Part shown: positions 55,244 to 64,000 of the stretch, in pieces | Position numbering within the stretch: the first letter of the stretch is position 1 | How the letters are laid out: every line of letters begins with the position of its first letter | Assembly (NCBI GenBank): GCA_947259995.1 | Contig: CAMYOK010000006.1 | Span: forward strand, 310,001-374,000 | Length of the DNA stretch: 64,000 bases | Origin: an uncultured Pseudomonadales bacterium | GTDB taxonomy: Bacteria > Pseudomonadota > Gammaproteobacteria > Pseudomonadales > Pseudohongiellaceae | Direction: 5' to 3' | Translations under genes and position numbers: made by a program | The notes under the pieces: generated by a model | Told to the model about the DNA's origin: nothing | The model's database searches: none | The model's input: only the letters and a program-made list of their open reading frames with translations

Positions 55244-57012
55244 ATCTGTTGGCATGTCTCATGACGATAGCCCTAACACTATTTTCGTCGTTCAGTTACG
55301 CGCAACCTGTACGCGCCTCCTTGGATCGTACAGAGATTGTTCGCGGTGAAACGGTCACGCTGACAATCCGCGTCGATGGTCAGCAAGGCGGCGTGCAGAT
55401 GGACCTCTCCCCGCTAGAGGCCAACTTTCAAGTGGTCGCCACCCGCACCTCGAGCCAGATGCGTAGCATCAATAACGCGATGGAACAGTGGATCGACTAT
55501 AACCTCACCCTGTTTCCGCTACACGAAGGCGATATTGTCATTCCGTCGCTTTTAGTCGATGGCACCTATACGCAGGAACTAAGCATTCATGTAGACCCGA
55601 AAACTGAGACGAGCATCGCTGGCCAAGAATTATTTATGGAAGCGGTGATCGACAAAGACAGCATTTATGTGCAGGAACAATTGCTGTTTAGCATCCGCCT
55701 GTATTACACCATTAGCGGCATTCGCAACCCTATTTTCACAGATCTGGATATGGCCGACACTGTGATTCAAATGATCGGCACGCCAAATCAATATGAAAAA
55801 TTAGTCGATGGCGTGCGCTATGGCGTTTATGAAAAACAGTACGCATTGTTCCCACAACGCAGTGGCACTTTAGAGATTCCCGACATCATGTTCCGCGGTG
55901 AAGTCACGGACGGTTCTAGCCGTTATGTGTTCCGAAATCTCAACACGCGCACCATCACCTCCTACGCCGAAGGCCACACAATTGAAGTGAAAGAAAAGCC
56001 TGCCAATTATCCTGAGAATGCGATTTGGCTGCCCGCTAGTGACGTCACTATCCGCGAGCAATGGGACAACGATTTCACCAATGTGCGCATTGGCGATGCG
56101 ATTAATCGCACAATCGAAATTGAAGCATTTGGTTTAGACGGCGCCGCCCTGCCCCCGCTGGAAACGCCAACTGTTGCCTCTGTGAATATGTACCCAGAAC
56201 CACCAGAGATTAGCCGTACCTATGTCAACGGCAATATTGTTGGCGAACGAATTCAACAGAACTCCTTGGTGATGACCGAAATTGGCACGATCCGTATTCC
56301 GGGCGTGTCATTGCCGTGGTTTGATATCGATACCGAAGAAGTCAAATACGCAACGCTTGATGACACCGCTATACAAGTAGGGCCTGTGCGCACCACTGGT
56401 CAAAATGACACGATGCAATTGACAACCAATAGCGATGGCAGCGTTGTCGCTAACGATTCTGGCGAAGCGTTTAATGGCGCCATCCCTGAGGCACTGCAAA
56501 GAACTCCGTCCACCCCACTCTGGGTACTGGTTCTCGCGGCTGCACTTACTGCACTTTTATTGGCCTATACCGTCACTACAGTCAAACGCCGCCAAGTTCG
56601 CAACGCGCGTCGCGAAGTAGCACCCGAAGTCAGTGCGCCAATGTATCGTCAAAGCATCGCGCCAGAGTCTGAGAACATTGCCTACAAAGAACTTGTCTCA
56701 GCTTGTGAGAAGAATCATCTTCCGGCATTGCGCCTTGCCTTAATCGCTTGGGGTCGCCAATATTTTGCAGATACCGATCTGCACAATCTCGATGACCTCG
56801 CCCATCGCACTGGCAATGCAGAAATCAAATCGATATGCCTCAAGATCCAACAAGCTCTATATGGTCAAAGCGAAGAGGACACACGCTCCCTTAGCACAGA
56901 CATAAAACAGCTTCTGGAGCTTATTACCAGCCTTCGTACAGAACAACTTAGCAATCGCAAGCAAGAGGCAAAGAACCAAGACTATACCTTGCCTCCTCTG
57001 TATAAAGCCTAA
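55237..57012 (+). CDS. batD: BatD-family protein
   Basis: The 591-residue protein starts with a signal peptide (about 1-22, MVNLLACLMTIALTLFSSFSYA), has several periplasmic beta-sandwich repeats (for example LDRTEIVRGETVTLTIRVDG), one transmembrane helix (about 425-448, LWVLVLAAALTALLLAYTV) and a cytosolic tail. It is the last Bat-operon gene. In Bacteroidetes and Leptospira such operons have been linked to aerotolerance or stress; the role in this organism is unknown. Confidence 0.9.
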   Translation: MVNLLACLMTIALTLFSSFSYAQPVRASLDRTEIVRGETVTLTIRVDGQQGGVQMDLSPLEANFQVVATRTSSQMRSINNAMEQWIDYNLTLFPLHEGDIVIPSLLVDGTYTQELSIHVDPKTETSIAGQELFMEAVIDKDSIYVQEQLLFSIRLYYTISGIRNPIFTDLDMADTVIQMIGTPNQYEKLVDGVRYGVYEKQYALFPQRSGTLEIPDIMFRGEVTDGSSRYVFRNLNTRTITSYAEGHTIEVKEKPANYPENAIWLPASDVTIREQWDNDFTNVRIGDAINRTIEIEAFGLDGAALPPLETPTVASVNMYPEPPEISRTYVNGNIVGERIQQNSLVMTEIGTIRIPGVSLPWFDIDTEEVKYATLDDTAIQVGPVRTTGQNDTMQLTTNSDGSVVANDSGEAFNGAIPEALQRTPSTPLWVLVLAAALTALLLAYTVTTVKRRQVRNARREVAPEVSAPMYRQSIAPESENIAYKELVSACEKNHLPALRLALIAWGRQYFADTDLHNLDDLAHRTGNAEIKSICLKIQQALYGQSEEDTRSLSTDIKQLLELITSLRTEQLSNRKQEAKNQDYTLPPLYKA

Positions 57013-57015
57013 TTT

Positions 57016-57372
57016 ATGGGACGCAATTCTTCACTAGTTTACTCCACCGACACCGGTAGGGTTTGTCCAGACTGTCGACACCCAGTTGCAGGGTGTCAAT
57101 GCAAAAAATCTAATAAAGTACACGGCTCTAGCGATGGGGTCGTGCGCTTGCGCCGAGAGACCAAGGGACGAAAAGGCAAAGGGGTCACATTGATCGATGG
57201 CATCGCCATGGACGATAGCGCCCTCACCGCTTTCGCTAAGACCTTAAAGAACAAATGCGGCAGCGGCGGTACGGTGAAAGATGGCGTGATCGAGATACAA
57301 GGCGACCACCGTAAATTTCTTCAGGAGTTTTTGCAGGCAGCCGGCTATAAAGTAAAACTCGCTGGCGGTTAG
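57016..57372 (+). CDS. SUI1-family translation initiation protein (YciH-like)
   Basis: The 118-residue protein has the SUI1 domain (VVRLRRETKGRKGKGVTLIDG, LKNKCGSGGTVKDGVIEIQG, GYKVKLAGG) with an N-terminal CPDCRHPVAGCQC zinc-like motif. Bacterial YciH can act like eIF1 on the ribosome and favours repression of poorly initiated messages. It lies three bases after batD and four before the convergent tgpA stop. Confidence 0.92.
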   Translation: MGRNSSLVYSTDTGRVCPDCRHPVAGCQCKKSNKVHGSSDGVVRLRRETKGRKGKGVTLIDGIAMDDSALTAFAKTLKNKCGSGGTVKDGVIEIQGDHRKFLQEFLQAAGYKVKLAGG

Positions 57373-57376
57373 TAAA

Positions 57377-59446
57377 TTACAACTGCCCAGGCCAAGCTCT
57401 TAACACAAGGCGTCTCCATGGCGAATTGAGCGTCAGCCGCAACTCTCTTATCGATTGCCGCAAGCGTGCAAACAGCAACTCGTGTTTCTGCCCTTCCCCT
57501 AGCTTACCGGCGTAATTCAATTGCACATAAATTGTCGTAATATCGGCCATCGCCTCTGCCAATTCCGGCTTTTCTTTGCCGACTCTTGCACAAAAATCGA
57601 TTGGGCCCTCGCCGCGTTGACGCACAATTCCTTGCGCGGCAAGATCATCGGTTAGGCGAAGATAAAACTTAGTCGCCTCATCGTATTGTTTTTGTTTTCT
57701 TCCTCGCAGTAAAAAATAGGCCGCAATGACGAAGAAGATCGAGATGGCGACCCCTAAGACTAAATACAAACGTTCGCGCGCTTTCTCACCAAACAACGTT
57801 TCGAGAAACTGCAATTGCATGTCTTCGTCATAACTGACGACCCAACGGTTCCAAGCATAATCCATCGCATCGAGTCGCAGGCGCAATGAGTTTAGCCATT
57901 GGGTATTGCGAAAACGCATCATGGAAAAACGCGAGTCTTCCAAAAACCCTGGTTGATTGGCCAGTACCGATTGCGCCCCTTCACTAATACGCTCAGGCGC
58001 TACGGCGCCGGTTGGATCGAATCGCACCCAGCCCTCACCCTCAAGCCACACCTCCGCCCAAGCATGGGCATTGTATTGATACACCATGGTGTAGCCTTCG
58101 AAGGGGTTCACTTCCCCGCCTTGATACCCTACGACTACACGAGCGGGAATCCCCGCAGCGCGCATCAAATATACAAAACTACTAGCATAGTGTTCACAAA
58201 AACCCTGTCGCGATGAAAACAAAAACTCATCGATTGACGCCTCGCCTAAAGCCGGTGGCGTTAAGGTGTAGAAGAACGGCTCCTCTCTAAACAAGCGCAA
58301 TACTCGCAGGGCATAAGCACGGTCCTCTGGTGCTTCTTGGCGAAATTGTGCAGCCAACTGTTTGCTTCGCGGGTTTAGCTCTTGTTCGGGCAGTTGCAGT
58401 GCGCGGGCCTCTAGTGTGCTGGCAAGTTCCACATCGATGTCGTAGTTCAGATAAGACTGCACTTGATAGCGAAATCGCTGCGTCACTGGTTTTTCTTTAT
58501 GCAGTGTAAAATTACGATCCTGAATCACATCACTGACGTTAAGCTGTGCTAATGGCAATGCGTAGATCCAGGTTTGCTGGGTAGGCTCGAGAATGATGTC
58601 GTAAGAGACAGGCGTGCCATTGCGCACCCCTTGTTCTGGTCGCTGAAAACGCTCCATCATCGCATAGGTCTGAAACGCTGACGCCGAGCGCCGCCAAGCT
58701 CTACCGTCAAAATAATCTAAGACTAGGCCGCGCCAATACAACTCCTCATGTATAGGCGTAGTGGCGTCAAAACTGACTCGGAACGCTAACTCGGCTGATC
58801 TACTCAAATTGCTAATATTGCCAGGGGACATCTCATCGGTAACCCCTGTTTTATTCGATGACACGGGTACTGGCATTGTCCACAAGGGTGCGACTCTCGG
58901 CACTAAAATGAAGAGCACGATGGTCAGAGGAATGCTTTGCGCAACCAGCCGGATCGCCAGTTGAGCATTCCCTGTGAAGGAGCTACGGGCATTTTCCCGT
59001 TGTAGAGAAATCAAGGCGCCGGTGATCACAGTAAAAGTGATCAGCGCGTGAATAGAGGCCAGAATGGTTTGCGAATAGATAAAGCCCACCATGCTCAAGA
59101 CATAACACAGCGAGACCACGATGAGCATATCGCGCCGTTTCCGCATCTCCAAAAGTTTGAAAGCCGTGCCCATAATGAGCAAGCAAACGGCCGCATCTAA
59201 GCCCGCTCCCAAGGAGCGATATTGCGCGATCGTCAAGGGGATGCTGAGAAACACGATCAACATTTTTAATGCTTTATTAGGAAACGCGGCGCGCCCTGCA
59301 AAAATAAGAATTCGCCATACGACGCATGCGATGATTAACAGGCTAATCCACAAGGGCAAGCGAAAAAGATGCGGTGTAATGACTAAGAATAACGCTGCAA
59401 GTAACCACCAGAGGGTCAGGCGCGGTATCTGGGTTTGCACTTCCAT
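57377..59446 (-). CDS. TgpA-like transglutaminase membrane protein (DUF3488)
   Basis: The 689-residue protein has six N-terminal membrane helices, a periplasmic transglutaminase domain with the Cys (SSRQGFCEHYASS), His (YNAHAWAEVW) and Asp (VRFDPTGAV) triad, and a C-terminal helix plus cytosolic tail (DUF4129-like). Pseudomonas TgpA of the same design is essential. The ATG at 59446 overlaps the stop of the DUF58 gene (TAATG), so it is co-translated with it. Confidence 0.93.
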   Translation of the reverse strand: MEVQTQIPRLTLWWLLAALFLVITPHLFRLPLWISLLIIACVVWRILIFAGRAAFPNKALKMLIVFLSIPLTIAQYRSLGAGLDAAVCLLIMGTAFKLLEMRKRRDMLIVVSLCYVLSMVGFIYSQTILASIHALITFTVITGALISLQRENARSSFTGNAQLAIRLVAQSIPLTIVLFILVPRVAPLWTMPVPVSSNKTGVTDEMSPGNISNLSRSAELAFRVSFDATTPIHEELYWRGLVLDYFDGRAWRRSASAFQTYAMMERFQRPEQGVRNGTPVSYDIILEPTQQTWIYALPLAQLNVSDVIQDRNFTLHKEKPVTQRFRYQVQSYLNYDIDVELASTLEARALQLPEQELNPRSKQLAAQFRQEAPEDRAYALRVLRLFREEPFFYTLTPPALGEASIDEFLFSSRQGFCEHYASSFVYLMRAAGIPARVVVGYQGGEVNPFEGYTMVYQYNAHAWAEVWLEGEGWVRFDPTGAVAPERISEGAQSVLANQPGFLEDSRFSMMRFRNTQWLNSLRLRLDAMDYAWNRWVVSYDEDMQLQFLETLFGEKARERLYLVLGVAISIFFVIAAYFLLRGRKQKQYDEATKFYLRLTDDLAAQGIVRQRGEGPIDFCARVGKEKPELAEAMADITTIYVQLNYAGKLGEGQKHELLFARLRQSIRELRLTLNSPWRRLVLRAWPGQL

Positions 59447-60420
59447 TATTGCGCTCCCGTATTCCAGAGGGCTAGTGTGCGCAATACCTTCTTGCAATGC
59501 GCATCGCCTCGTCCGAGACAGACCTCAACCCCAGGTAAACGCAGGCCAAAATCAACATCGCGTTGCGCAAGGCTCAACACCCAGTAACAAAGCCGTGAAA
59601 GCCGCTCCTCGGTATCGAGGCCGTGTAACTGCTCCCAATCCAATATCAGGTGCTCGTCTTGTGCATCGACAAATTGTTTAACCTTTAAACCCTGCCCACG
59701 CGCGAGATTCTTCCAAGCGATCTGTTTCGGTGAGTCTCCGGTATTGTAGTTACGCAGACCATGAAAGTCCTCTACCCCTACTTGCACGCTATTGGAGTCT
59801 CCAGTGCTCATCCCGCCACTGGCAATCGGTAGTTCTCCCGCAATAGGTTGCGGATAAACCAAGACGCTCATATCCAAATCGACATGGGACCACGCGCGCC
59901 AAAGCCCCAAAGGGAAGCGCGTTTGCACCGTCACCCGTGGCGCACGTAAGTAGCCGCGCTGCTGTGTGGGAAGAAAAACTTTTACGCGCTCTTGTTGGTT
60001 GTCCAAGACATTGGCGTAACTCCAATTGCCATGTGGAAAGCGCAGTTCTAACATCTCGTGCACTTGCATAGCGTTGCGATACAAGACAAAGACAAAGGCT
60101 GCTTGTGCACCCGCAAACACCGGTTCGGCACCTGCGCCACGGATGCGCAGATGCTGCAGATTCCGAAAGGTATGCAAAATACAAAGAATGAACAGGCTGG
60201 TCATGAGGAAGGCCAAGCCAAAGGCTAGGCTCAACACATAATTAATTGCGGTGACGAAGATGAGAGCCGTAGCGGATAAATACAGAAAGCCAGGCCCAGT
60301 TGGCAGGATAAAAATATTCTTGCGGTGCAATTGCACTTCGCTAACGGCAGGCAGTCTGCGATCGAGCCAGCGCGAGACTCTTTTAGAAAACCAGGGTTTA
60401 ACCGCAGCGATTAGATTCAT
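59446..60420 (-). CDS. DUF58 protein (TgpA operon)
   Basis: The 324-residue protein has two N-terminal membrane segments (about 38-75, FLYLSATALIFVTAINYVLS), then a DUF58 domain (VEDFHGLRNYNTGDSPKQIAWK). The MIDAS-like Asp motif is degenerate (LILDWEQL), as usual for TgpA-linked members. It is six bases after the second MoxR gene and overlaps tgpA. Confidence 0.9.
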   Translation of the reverse strand: MNLIAAVKPWFSKRVSRWLDRRLPAVSEVQLHRKNIFILPTGPGFLYLSATALIFVTAINYVLSLAFGLAFLMTSLFILCILHTFRNLQHLRIRGAGAEPVFAGAQAAFVFVLYRNAMQVHEMLELRFPHGNWSYANVLDNQQERVKVFLPTQQRGYLRAPRVTVQTRFPLGLWRAWSHVDLDMSVLVYPQPIAGELPIASGGMSTGDSNSVQVGVEDFHGLRNYNTGDSPKQIAWKNLARGQGLKVKQFVDAQDEHLILDWEQLHGLDTEERLSRLCYWVLSLAQRDVDFGLRLPGVEVCLGRGDAHCKKVLRTLALWNTGAQ

Positions 60421-60426
60421 GGGTTT

Positions 60427-61344
60427 TTAAAAGACATCTACCTCGGCAAGCAGTCGGTTAACAAGGGCTGCCCCCGTGCGCCCCTGGGCATCTGTACTGG
60501 CGCGTAATCGGTGTTCAACTACCGCTGGTAATATCGCTTGTACATCTTCAGGAACCGCGTGGGCACGACCTTCCATATAAGCCCATGTGCGAGCAGCACG
60601 CACGACAGCAATACTGCCGCGTGGCGACAGACCAAAATGGAATACTTCATTCTCTCGAGTATAGGCCACAATACGTTGTAGATAATCGAGCAGCAAGGGG
60701 CTAAGGCCAACCTTGCCGGCCTGTTCGCGCATGGCGATAAGGTCATCGACGCTCAACATTTGCTGCACCGCGGCGCCTCTGTCGGCATCGCTGCCGCGCT
60801 CAAGCAGTTCACGCTCTGCTTTTGGATCTGGATAACCGATCCCGATGCGCATTAGAAAACGATCCAGCTGTGATTCGGGCAACGGGAATGTTCCGGCAAG
60901 GCTGACAGGGTTCTGTGTGGCGATCACGAAAAAGGGCGAAGGCAGTGGTCGGGTCGCGCCCTCGACGGACACTTGCCCCTCTTCCATGGCCTCTAATAAA
61001 GCACTTTGTGTTTTGGGTGTGGTGCGGTTGATTTCATCGGCGAGAATCAACTGACTGAAAATAGGCCCCGGGTGGAAGCTGAAACCGCTAGTGCCTTGAT
61101 CGAAAATAGAGACACCAAGGATATCTGCAGGCAATAAGTCGCTGGTAAATTGGATGCGGTTGAACGCGAGACCAAATACCCGTGCGAGGGCATGGGCTAA
61201 AGTCGTTTTGCCCATGCCGGGCAGGTCTTCTATGAGTAGATGTCCCCCTGCAATCAAACAGCAAATTGCTAAGCGAATTTGCCGTTCCTTGCCAAGCAAT
61301 ACAGTGCCGATTTCATCGACAGCTGTCTGAATCTTCTCTTGCAT
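60427..61344 (-). CDS. MoxR-type AAA+ ATPase (TgpA operon)
   Basis: The 305-residue ATPase has Walker A LPGMGKTTLAHALA, Walker B LADEINRTTPKTQSALLEAM and sensor motif FFVIATQNPVSLAGTFPLPESQLDRFLMRI. It belongs to a MoxR-DUF58-TgpA operon. Sequence is clearly different from the MoxR at 49814-50773, so the two are paralogous systems rather than a recent duplication. Confidence 0.95.
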   Translation of the reverse strand: MQEKIQTAVDEIGTVLLGKERQIRLAICCLIAGGHLLIEDLPGMGKTTLAHALARVFGLAFNRIQFTSDLLPADILGVSIFDQGTSGFSFHPGPIFSQLILADEINRTTPKTQSALLEAMEEGQVSVEGATRPLPSPFFVIATQNPVSLAGTFPLPESQLDRFLMRIGIGYPDPKAERELLERGSDADRGAAVQQMLSVDDLIAMREQAGKVGLSPLLLDYLQRIVAYTRENEVFHFGLSPRGSIAVVRAARTWAYMEGRAHAVPEDVQAILPAVVEHRLRASTDAQGRTGAALVNRLLAEVDVF

Positions 61345-61388
61345 AGAATACCCATACCATTGCTAATTTCGCACCGCTATGAAGAAAA

Positions 61389-62906
61389 CTAGCTGACTTT
61401 CTTCTTCCCGGCCTTACGAGACTTCGAATTTCCCTTCTTACTCATCTTTTTAGCGGCATCATTGCGTTTATCTTCAAGTTTTTGCAGGTATTTCTCGTCG
61501 ACATCGCCAGTAATGTAATTGCCGTCAAACACGGCACACTCGAACTTGGTGATCTCTGGGTTGCCTTCATTAGAGGCGGCAATGAGGTCTTCCAAGTCTT
61601 GAAAGATTAACCAGTCGGCTTCGATCAGTGTTTCCACTTCTTCGTCAGTTCTGCCATGGGCAATCAATTCGGTCGCCGAAGGCATGTCTATGCCGTAGAC
61701 GTTAGGATAGCGCACCGCCGGTGCGGCCGAGGCAAAATACACCTTCTTCGCACCCGCGTCCCGAGCCATCTGAATGATCTGCTTACAGGTGGTGCCGCGC
61801 ACAATCGAGTCATCCACCAGTAAGACATTCTTGCCGCGGAACTCTAGCTCAATAGCATTGAGTTTCTGTCGGACCGACTTTTTACGCTGGCTTTGACCGG
61901 GCATGATGAAGGTTCTACCGATATAACGGTTTTTCACGAAGCCTTCGCGGTATTTAACGCCCAAACAGTTCGCCAGCTCCAAGGCCGAGGTTCGCGAGGT
62001 GTCTGGAATCGGGATGACCACATCGATATCGTGATCGGGGCGCAAACGTTTCACTTTTTCGGCCAGTTTCTCGCCCATACGCAATCGGGCTTTGTAGACC
62101 GAAATCCCATCCATCAAAGAGTCGGGGCGTGCAAAATAGACATGTTCGAAAATACACGGCGTGTATTCGGCAGGCCCTGCACAGACGCGTGTGTGCAACT
62201 GCCCTTTCACATCGATATACACAGCTTCGCCTGGCGCCACATCGCGGATCACCGTAAAGCCTTGCGAGTCCAGCGCAACGCTCTCCGAGGCCAACATATA
62301 CTCAGTAAACCCTTTGTGCTCACGCTTACCAAAGACTAATGGGCGAATGCCATTGCGATCACGAAAACCGACGATGCCATAGCCACCCAACATAACCAGT
62401 GCCGCATAGCCGCCTTTACAGCGTCGATGCACGCCGCGCACAGCGGTAAACACGTCTTCAGCAGTAGGCTGCATCTTGGCCAGAGTTTGCAGCTCGTGGG
62501 CAAAAATATTGAGAAGGACTTCCGAGTCGGAGTCCGTATTGATGTGTCGCAGGTCTTCCTTATACAGGTCGCGACTTAACTCCTCAGAGTTGGTTAGATT
62601 GCCGTTATGAGCCAAGCTAAGCCCGTAAGGCGAGTTCACATAGAATGGCTGCGCCAGCGCAGGACTAGAGCTCCCTGCCGTCGGATAACGCACATGCCCT
62701 ATCCCCATCTTGCCGGCGAGGCGTTGCATGTGACGGGTTCGGAAAACATCTTTGACTAGCCCATTGTCCTTGCGCAAATTTAGCTTGCCATTATCACTGG
62801 TGGCAATCCCCGCGGCATCCTGCCCGCGATGTTGTAACACCGTCAATGTGTCATACAAACAAACAGCAACATCTGAATTGCCAACGACACCCACTAAACC
62901 GCACAT
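61389..62906 (-). CDS. purF: Amidophosphoribosyltransferase
   Basis: The 505-residue enzyme commits PRPP to purine synthesis. The N-terminal Cys2 nucleophile ([10 protein letters not shown]), the glutaminase region and the PRPP loop [17 protein letters not shown] are complete. The C-terminus is basic ([18 protein letters not shown]). It lies 55 bp downstream of cvpA in the dedD-cvpA-purF run conserved in gammaproteobacteria. Confidence 0.97.
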   Translation of the reverse strand: MCGLVGVVGNSDVAVCLYDTLTVLQHRGQDAAGIATSDNGKLNLRKDNGLVKDVFRTRHMQRLAGKMGIGHVRYPTAGSSSPALAQPFYVNSPYGLSLAHNGNLTNSEELSRDLYKEDLRHINTDSDSEVLLNIFAHELQTLAKMQPTAEDVFTAVRGVHRRCKGGYAALVMLGGYGIVGFRDRNGIRPLVFGKREHKGFTEYMLASESVALDSQGFTVIRDVAPGEAVYIDVKGQLHTRVCAGPAEYTPCIFEHVYFARPDSLMDGISVYKARLRMGEKLAEKVKRLRPDHDIDVVIPIPDTSRTSALELANCLGVKYREGFVKNRYIGRTFIMPGQSQRKKSVRQKLNAIELEFRGKNVLLVDDSIVRGTTCKQIIQMARDAGAKKVYFASAAPAVRYPNVYGIDMPSATELIAHGRTDEEVETLIEADWLIFQDLEDLIAASNEGNPEITKFECAVFDGNYITGDVDEKYLQKLEDKRNDAAKKMSKKGNSKSRKAGKKKVS

Positions 62907-62961
62907 TCAGTACACTCCGTATAGAAAAACAAGGAACCACCTCTTTATAAGCCCGCGAATG

Positions 62962-63465
62962 CTATTGAGGTGGAGGCGCTACATCCGATATATCACTAAC
63001 ATCCATGACATAAACTCGCGTTAATTCAAGTAAATCAATCCCATAAGGGATAAACCTGGACTCGATCCACCACGGCTCCGTGGCAAAAAAACTGGCGCCG
63101 AAATAGATAAATACCATCAAAATCACTACGCCACGGGCGATCCCAAAGACACCACCAAGTAAACGGTCTGTGAGCTTTAACCCCGAGATAGCGATAAGTT
63201 TAGATACAAGATGGTTCAGCATTGCCCCGACAATCAGGGTGGCAATGAACAAAACGGCAAAGGCGAAAATTTTGCGCATAGGCTCGCTAGCAATCCAGCT
63301 GCCGAGCATCGGTGCAAAATCATCGCTGTAGACTCGCCCAATCAGCAAGGCAACGATCCATGCTAGCAAAGACAACACTTCGCGAACGAAGCCCCGCCAT
63401 AGGCCAAAAATGCACGACACAGCGGTGACCATTAGTATGCTGACATCTACCCAATCCAGCTGCAT
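62962..63465 (-). CDS. cvpA: CvpA family membrane protein
   Basis: The 167-residue inner-membrane protein has four hydrophobic segments, with the family pattern WVDVSILMVTAVSCIFGLWRGFVREVLSLLAW and RLLGGVFGIARGVVILMVFI. It was named for its need in colicin V export and is also linked to bile or envelope stress tolerance. It is located between dedD and purF. Confidence 0.93.
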   Translation of the reverse strand: MQLDWVDVSILMVTAVSCIFGLWRGFVREVLSLLAWIVALLIGRVYSDDFAPMLGSWIASEPMRKIFAFAVLFIATLIVGAMLNHLVSKLIAISGLKLTDRLLGGVFGIARGVVILMVFIYFGASFFATEPWWIESRFIPYGIDLLELTRVYVMDVSDISDVAPPPQ

Positions 63466-63502
63466 TTATCGCCTCTGCACAGTTGTTCGTTGTGCTGTCG
63501 TC

Positions 63503-64000
63503 TCATAACTCTTCGACTTCATAGCGCACCACAATGCCAGAAAGCTGAGTTTCTGCGCGAAGTTGTTGCTGTAATTGCTGTACTGCATCACGGTCTACCC
63601 CTGGGCCTACGAACACGGCGGTCAGCATGCCTTGAGAGGAACTAATTTTGCGCGTATAGGCACGGTGCCCATTACTTTGCAGAATATCGAGTAGATTCTG
63701 TGCGTTCGCCTCATCGGAGAACGAGGCCAGCCTTACACTCCAACCCTCTGGCAAGCCGACTGGGTCCAAGCTTGGTGCTGTTGTCGTAGCTGTAGGGGGC
63801 GTTTCTGTGACGACGCTCTGCTGCGTGTCGAGCGGCTCGACCACCGGCTGCGCCTCTGGGGTTGGCTCTTGAATTTGCGGCGCACTAGTCTCGCTAGGAT
63901 CAAGCACACGAATCGCATCGGTATCGGCCACGATCACGGGGCGTTCGGGAATCAGGCGCGGAGGCGTTGGAAAAGGTTCAGGGTCTGGAATGCGACTCTC
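63503..64000 (-). CDS. dedD: DedD-like SPOR-domain protein, partial (N-terminus beyond window)
   Basis: The frame is open through the end of the window, so at least 165 residues are seen. It has a Pro/Glu/Thr-rich linker (for example QEPTPEAQPVVEPLD) and a C-terminal SPOR domain (about the last 80 residues: GWSVRLASFSDEANAQNLLD, YTRKISSSQGMLTAVFVGP). SPOR domains bind denuded septal peptidoglycan, so this is likely a division-site protein. The start inside the window at 63937 is not the real start. Confidence 0.9.
   Translation of the reverse strand, partial: ESRIPDPEPFPTPPRLIPERPVIVADTDAIRVLDPSETSAPQIQEPTPEAQPVVEPLDTQQSVVTETPPTATTTAPSLDPVGLPEGWSVRLASFSDEANAQNLLDILQSNGHRAYTRKISSSQGMLTAVFVGPGVDRDAVQQLQQQLRAETQLSGIVVRYEVEEL

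Overview
The window is a chromosomal segment of a gammaproteobacterium. Gene order and protein types (rne diverging from a lolCDE-comEC-exbBD-msbA-lpxK-kdsB-murB block, uvrY/gacA-uvrC-pgsA followed by tRNA-Gly-Cys-Leu, and dedD-cvpA-purF) resemble Pseudomonas and its marine relatives. I cannot name a genus; a marine Cellvibrionales-like organism is a guess.

Region 1 (1-11.5 kb) is accessory DNA with every gene on the minus strand. At 1-3.8 kb are a DUF2130 coiled-coil protein (cut by the window edge), a cupin, a GNAT acetyltransferase, a YdeI-like protein and a GAF-EAL-GAF phosphodiesterase. From about 4.2 to 11.4 kb the genes are separated by imperfect palindromes of 65-102 bp with the two core boxes of integron attC sites, so this is an array of integron gene cassettes. 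Cassette products include two small lipoproteins, a secreted protein, an alpha/beta hydrolase, membrane and coiled-coil proteins, a protein resembling CTP-dependent riboflavin kinase, a cyclodeaminase/cyclohydrolase-family protein and an exported erythromycin-esterase-like enzyme. No integrase gene lies at the promoter-proximal end, where tRNA genes begin, so within this window the array is a CALIN (attC cluster lacking an integrase).

Region 2 (11.9-28.6 kb, minus strand) is a long run of conserved cell-envelope and DNA-repair genes: a putative serine recombinase, lolC-lolD-lolE, comEC, exbB-exbD, msbA-lpxK-trm112-kdsB-ptp-murB, then a gacA/uvrY-like regulator, uvrC, pgsA and three tRNAs. Two proteins deviate from their families. 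The GacA-like regulator has His in place of the phosphorylated Asp, and the recombinase lacks one of the catalytic Arg residues.

Region 3 (29.4-49.6 kb) holds rne, etfBA, small lipoproteins, a Wzc-like protein with a broken Walker A motif next to a zinc-ribbon protein, mnmH, hpt, nagZ, SOS-regulated lexA, topA, ilvE, an EAL-HDOD protein, tatD, a glutaredoxin-like protein, pyrD and a DUF2835 gene.

Region 4 (49.8-64 kb) contains two separate MoxR-DUF58 systems that converge on a SUI1/YciH gene. The plus-strand one is a full Bat-type operon (MoxR, DUF58, DUF4381, two VWA proteins, BatD). The minus-strand one is MoxR-DUF58-TgpA transglutaminase. The window ends with purF, cvpA and the 3' part of a dedD-like SPOR gene. 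No CRISPR array, rRNA, insertion sequence or prophage was seen.
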